From JBGOUJ01 sp041477005 (GTDB lineage Bacteria > Acidobacteriota > Terriglobia > Bryobacterales > JACQDG01), in contig JBGOUJ010000018.1 in NCBI GenBank assembly GCA_041477005.1, positions 1 through 30,664 of the forward strand: a stretch of 30,664 nucleotides of DNA. The letters run 5' to 3'. Position numbers and translations under genes: made by a program. Numbering within the stretch: position 1 is the first letter of the stretch; the number at the start of each line of letters is the position of its first letter. Shown one piece after another: positions 29,436-30,664 of this stretch. Under the pieces are notes generated by a model that made no database searches, had not been told where the DNA came from, and saw only the letters and a list, made by a program, of their open reading frames with translations.

Positions 29436-30664
29436 ATGCGCCTACACGTCGCAGTCCTGGTGGTGTGCCTGGCTGTGTGTTGCTTCGGCCAGGCGCCCAC
29501 TGAGCTATGGCTTCGCGGGTATTCGGTCATCCCGACACCGCGGACTGTGCGGCTGGGGGAGGGGGACGTCCGCGTGGATGAGAGCTGGCGCCTGGATGCG
29601 GGGCGGGCGGGCGAGCAGAGCATGGCGGCCCGATCGCTGCGAGGCGACCTCGAGAGTTTTCACGGGCTCGAACTGCGGCGGGGCGGAAACGGGGCGGTGA
29701 TCCGGCTGACGATCAACCCCGGGGCGGTCGAGACCAAAACCGCTCCCGAGATCGACCGGCAGGGCTACCGGCTGCGTATCGAGGACCGGCTGATCGAAAT
29801 CACCGGCAACGCCGATCCGGGCCTCTTCTACGGCGTCCAGACGCTGGTGCAGCTCCTGAAGCGCGATGAGGCCGGGCGGCTGCTCGCTCCCAAGGGCACC
29901 ATCGAAGACTGGCCGACGTTCCAGTTGCGATTTCTGCACTGGGATACCAAGCACCACCAGGACCGCATCCTCACGCTCAAGCGATATCTCGATTGGGCTG
30001 CGCGGATGAAGGTCAACATGATCGGGTTCGAGCTGGAGGACAAGTTCGAATACCCGTCCCATCCGGTGATCGGCGCGCCGGGGGCGTTCACGACGGCGGA
30101 GTTGCAGGAGATTGTCAACTACGGCCTGGAGCGGTACATCCAGGTTGTGCCCGAAATTCAGTCGCCGGGGCACCTGGCTTATGTGCTGAAGCATCCCCAG
30201 TTTGCCGAGCTACGCGCCGACGGCAACAACTACCAGAGCGACCTCTGCGACCCACGCACTTATGACCTGATCTTTTCCATGTACGACGACGCCATCAAGG
30301 CGTCGAAGGGCGTGGATTACCTGTTTGTCTCGACCGACGAGGTCTATTACGCCAGCATTGACGGGAAGTGCGGCAACAATTACAACCCGGTGAACCGGAG
30401 CTTGAAGTGGGTGGAGTTCGTGCAGAAGGCCCACGATTTCCTGAAGAGCCGCGGGCGGCGAATGCTGATCTGGGCCGAGTATCCGCTGCTGGCGGAGCAC
30501 GTGAAGATGATCCCGCCGGACGTGATCGACGGCGTCGTGGGAAACGACGGGTTTCTCAAGACCGAGAACGAGATGGGTATGCGGCAGCTCTCGTACAACT
30601 CGATGCACGGCGGCGGGTATCTGTTCCCGAGCCACCTGAGCGTGGAGACGGAGCGCGGCCTTAC
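29436..30664 (+). CDS. Exported GH20-like beta-N-acetylhexosaminidase (partial, runs off the window)
   Basis: At least 409 residues with no stop before the window edge. The signal peptide is MRLHVAVLVVCLAVCCFGQA. Residues 25-160 match the GH20 N-terminal (GH20b) domain: LRGYSVIPTPRTVRLGEGDV, then YRLRIEDRLIEITGNADPGLFYGVQTLVQLL. The barrel follows from IEDWPTFQLRFLHWD, with the catalytic Asp-Glu pair most likely D301-E302 in LFVSTDEVYYA; the usual GH20 reading is GGDE, so this is a divergent member. PEIQSPGHLAYVL is a familiar GH20 strand. Such enzymes release terminal GlcNAc or GalNAc. Paired with the receptor upstream it would trim aminosugar glycans in the periplasm or at the surface. Confidence 0.85.
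   Translation, partial: MRLHVAVLVVCLAVCCFGQAPTELWLRGYSVIPTPRTVRLGEGDVRVDESWRLDAGRAGEQSMAARSLRGDLESFHGLELRRGGNGAVIRLTINPGAVETKTAPEIDRQGYRLRIEDRLIEITGNADPGLFYGVQTLVQLLKRDEAGRLLAPKGTIEDWPTFQLRFLHWDTKHHQDRILTLKRYLDWAARMKVNMIGFELEDKFEYPSHPVIGAPGAFTTAELQEIVNYGLERYIQVVPEIQSPGHLAYVLKHPQFAELRADGNNYQSDLCDPRTYDLIFSMYDDAIKASKGVDYLFVSTDEVYYASIDGKCGNNYNPVNRSLKWVEFVQKAHDFLKSRGRRMLIWAEYPLLAEHVKMIPPDVIDGVVGNDGFLKTENEMGMRQLSYNSMHGGGYLFPSHLSVETERGL

Overview
The window reads as a GC-rich bacterial chromosome segment, most likely from an acidobacterium of the Solibacter/Bryobacterales kind. This is inferred from gene content, not from a marker gene. The pointers are: a very long TonB-dependent receptor with an N-terminal carboxypeptidase-regulatory domain and a LPLNGRD plug motif, plus a decayed fragment of a second such receptor; an outer-membrane lipid A cluster using LpxI rather than LpxH; sorbosone-dehydrogenase-type and multihaem cytochrome genes; and many GTG/TTG starts. 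No rRNA, tRNA, CRISPR array, insertion sequence or prophage was recognised.

Layout. 1-262: no gene beyond a signal-peptide-like stub. 263-2989: miaA (-), divergent from a PQQ-type sugar dehydrogenase-like beta-propeller that overlaps a periplasmic multihaem cytochrome c. 2990-4318: an accessory patch with a possible ADP-ribosyltransferase-fold protein and two weak hypothetical ORFs. 4319-6220: a Tat-exported sugar isomerase-like protein and an ECF sigma factor, separated by a strange G-rich repeat tract. 6369-8921: three pilus-associated TadE/TadG-like genes in an operon with clear Shine-Dalgarno sites. 8959-11205: glycine C-acetyltransferase-type enzyme and a YheT-like hydrolase, separated by a large AT-rich hairpin. 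11243-11545: a 14-bp tandem repeat and a receptor remnant. 11561-16257: envelope glycan genes (polysaccharide deacetylase, GT2, flippase-like membrane protein, and a convergent multi-spanning glycosyltransferase). 16500-20770: the run fabZ-lpxA-lpxI-Gfo/Idh-tonB on the minus strand. 20866-24561: an M20 peptidase convergent with a large two-part glycosyltransferase. 24615-25488: a short remnant and a RHH-MazF toxin-antitoxin pair. 25811-30664: the TonB receptor followed by a GH20-like glycosidase cut by the window edge.

How the genes fit together. Most of the window is cell-envelope work: lipid A synthesis, surface glycan assembly and trimming, pilus-like proteins, and outer-membrane glycan uptake (receptor, glycosidase and a TonB energy transducer). 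The Gfo/Idh gene inside the lipid A run makes a GnnA-type amino-sugar modification of lipid A plausible but unproven.

The most unusual signals are: (1) a recurrent TAnnnT box 6-8 bp before the start codon of eight transcription-unit heads, suggesting widespread leaderless mRNAs; (2) a sixfold cytochrome whose first haem site reads CVDWH through one base change; (3) a stand-alone HYD1-like ADP-ribosyltransferase candidate; (4) a 15/16-bp G-rich tandem array next to a G-quadruplex motif; (5) dispersed 14-bp repeats, one set forming a long inverted repeat inside the lipid A run; and (6) a tonB start that looks frameshifted. I found no complete, clearly new multigene system.
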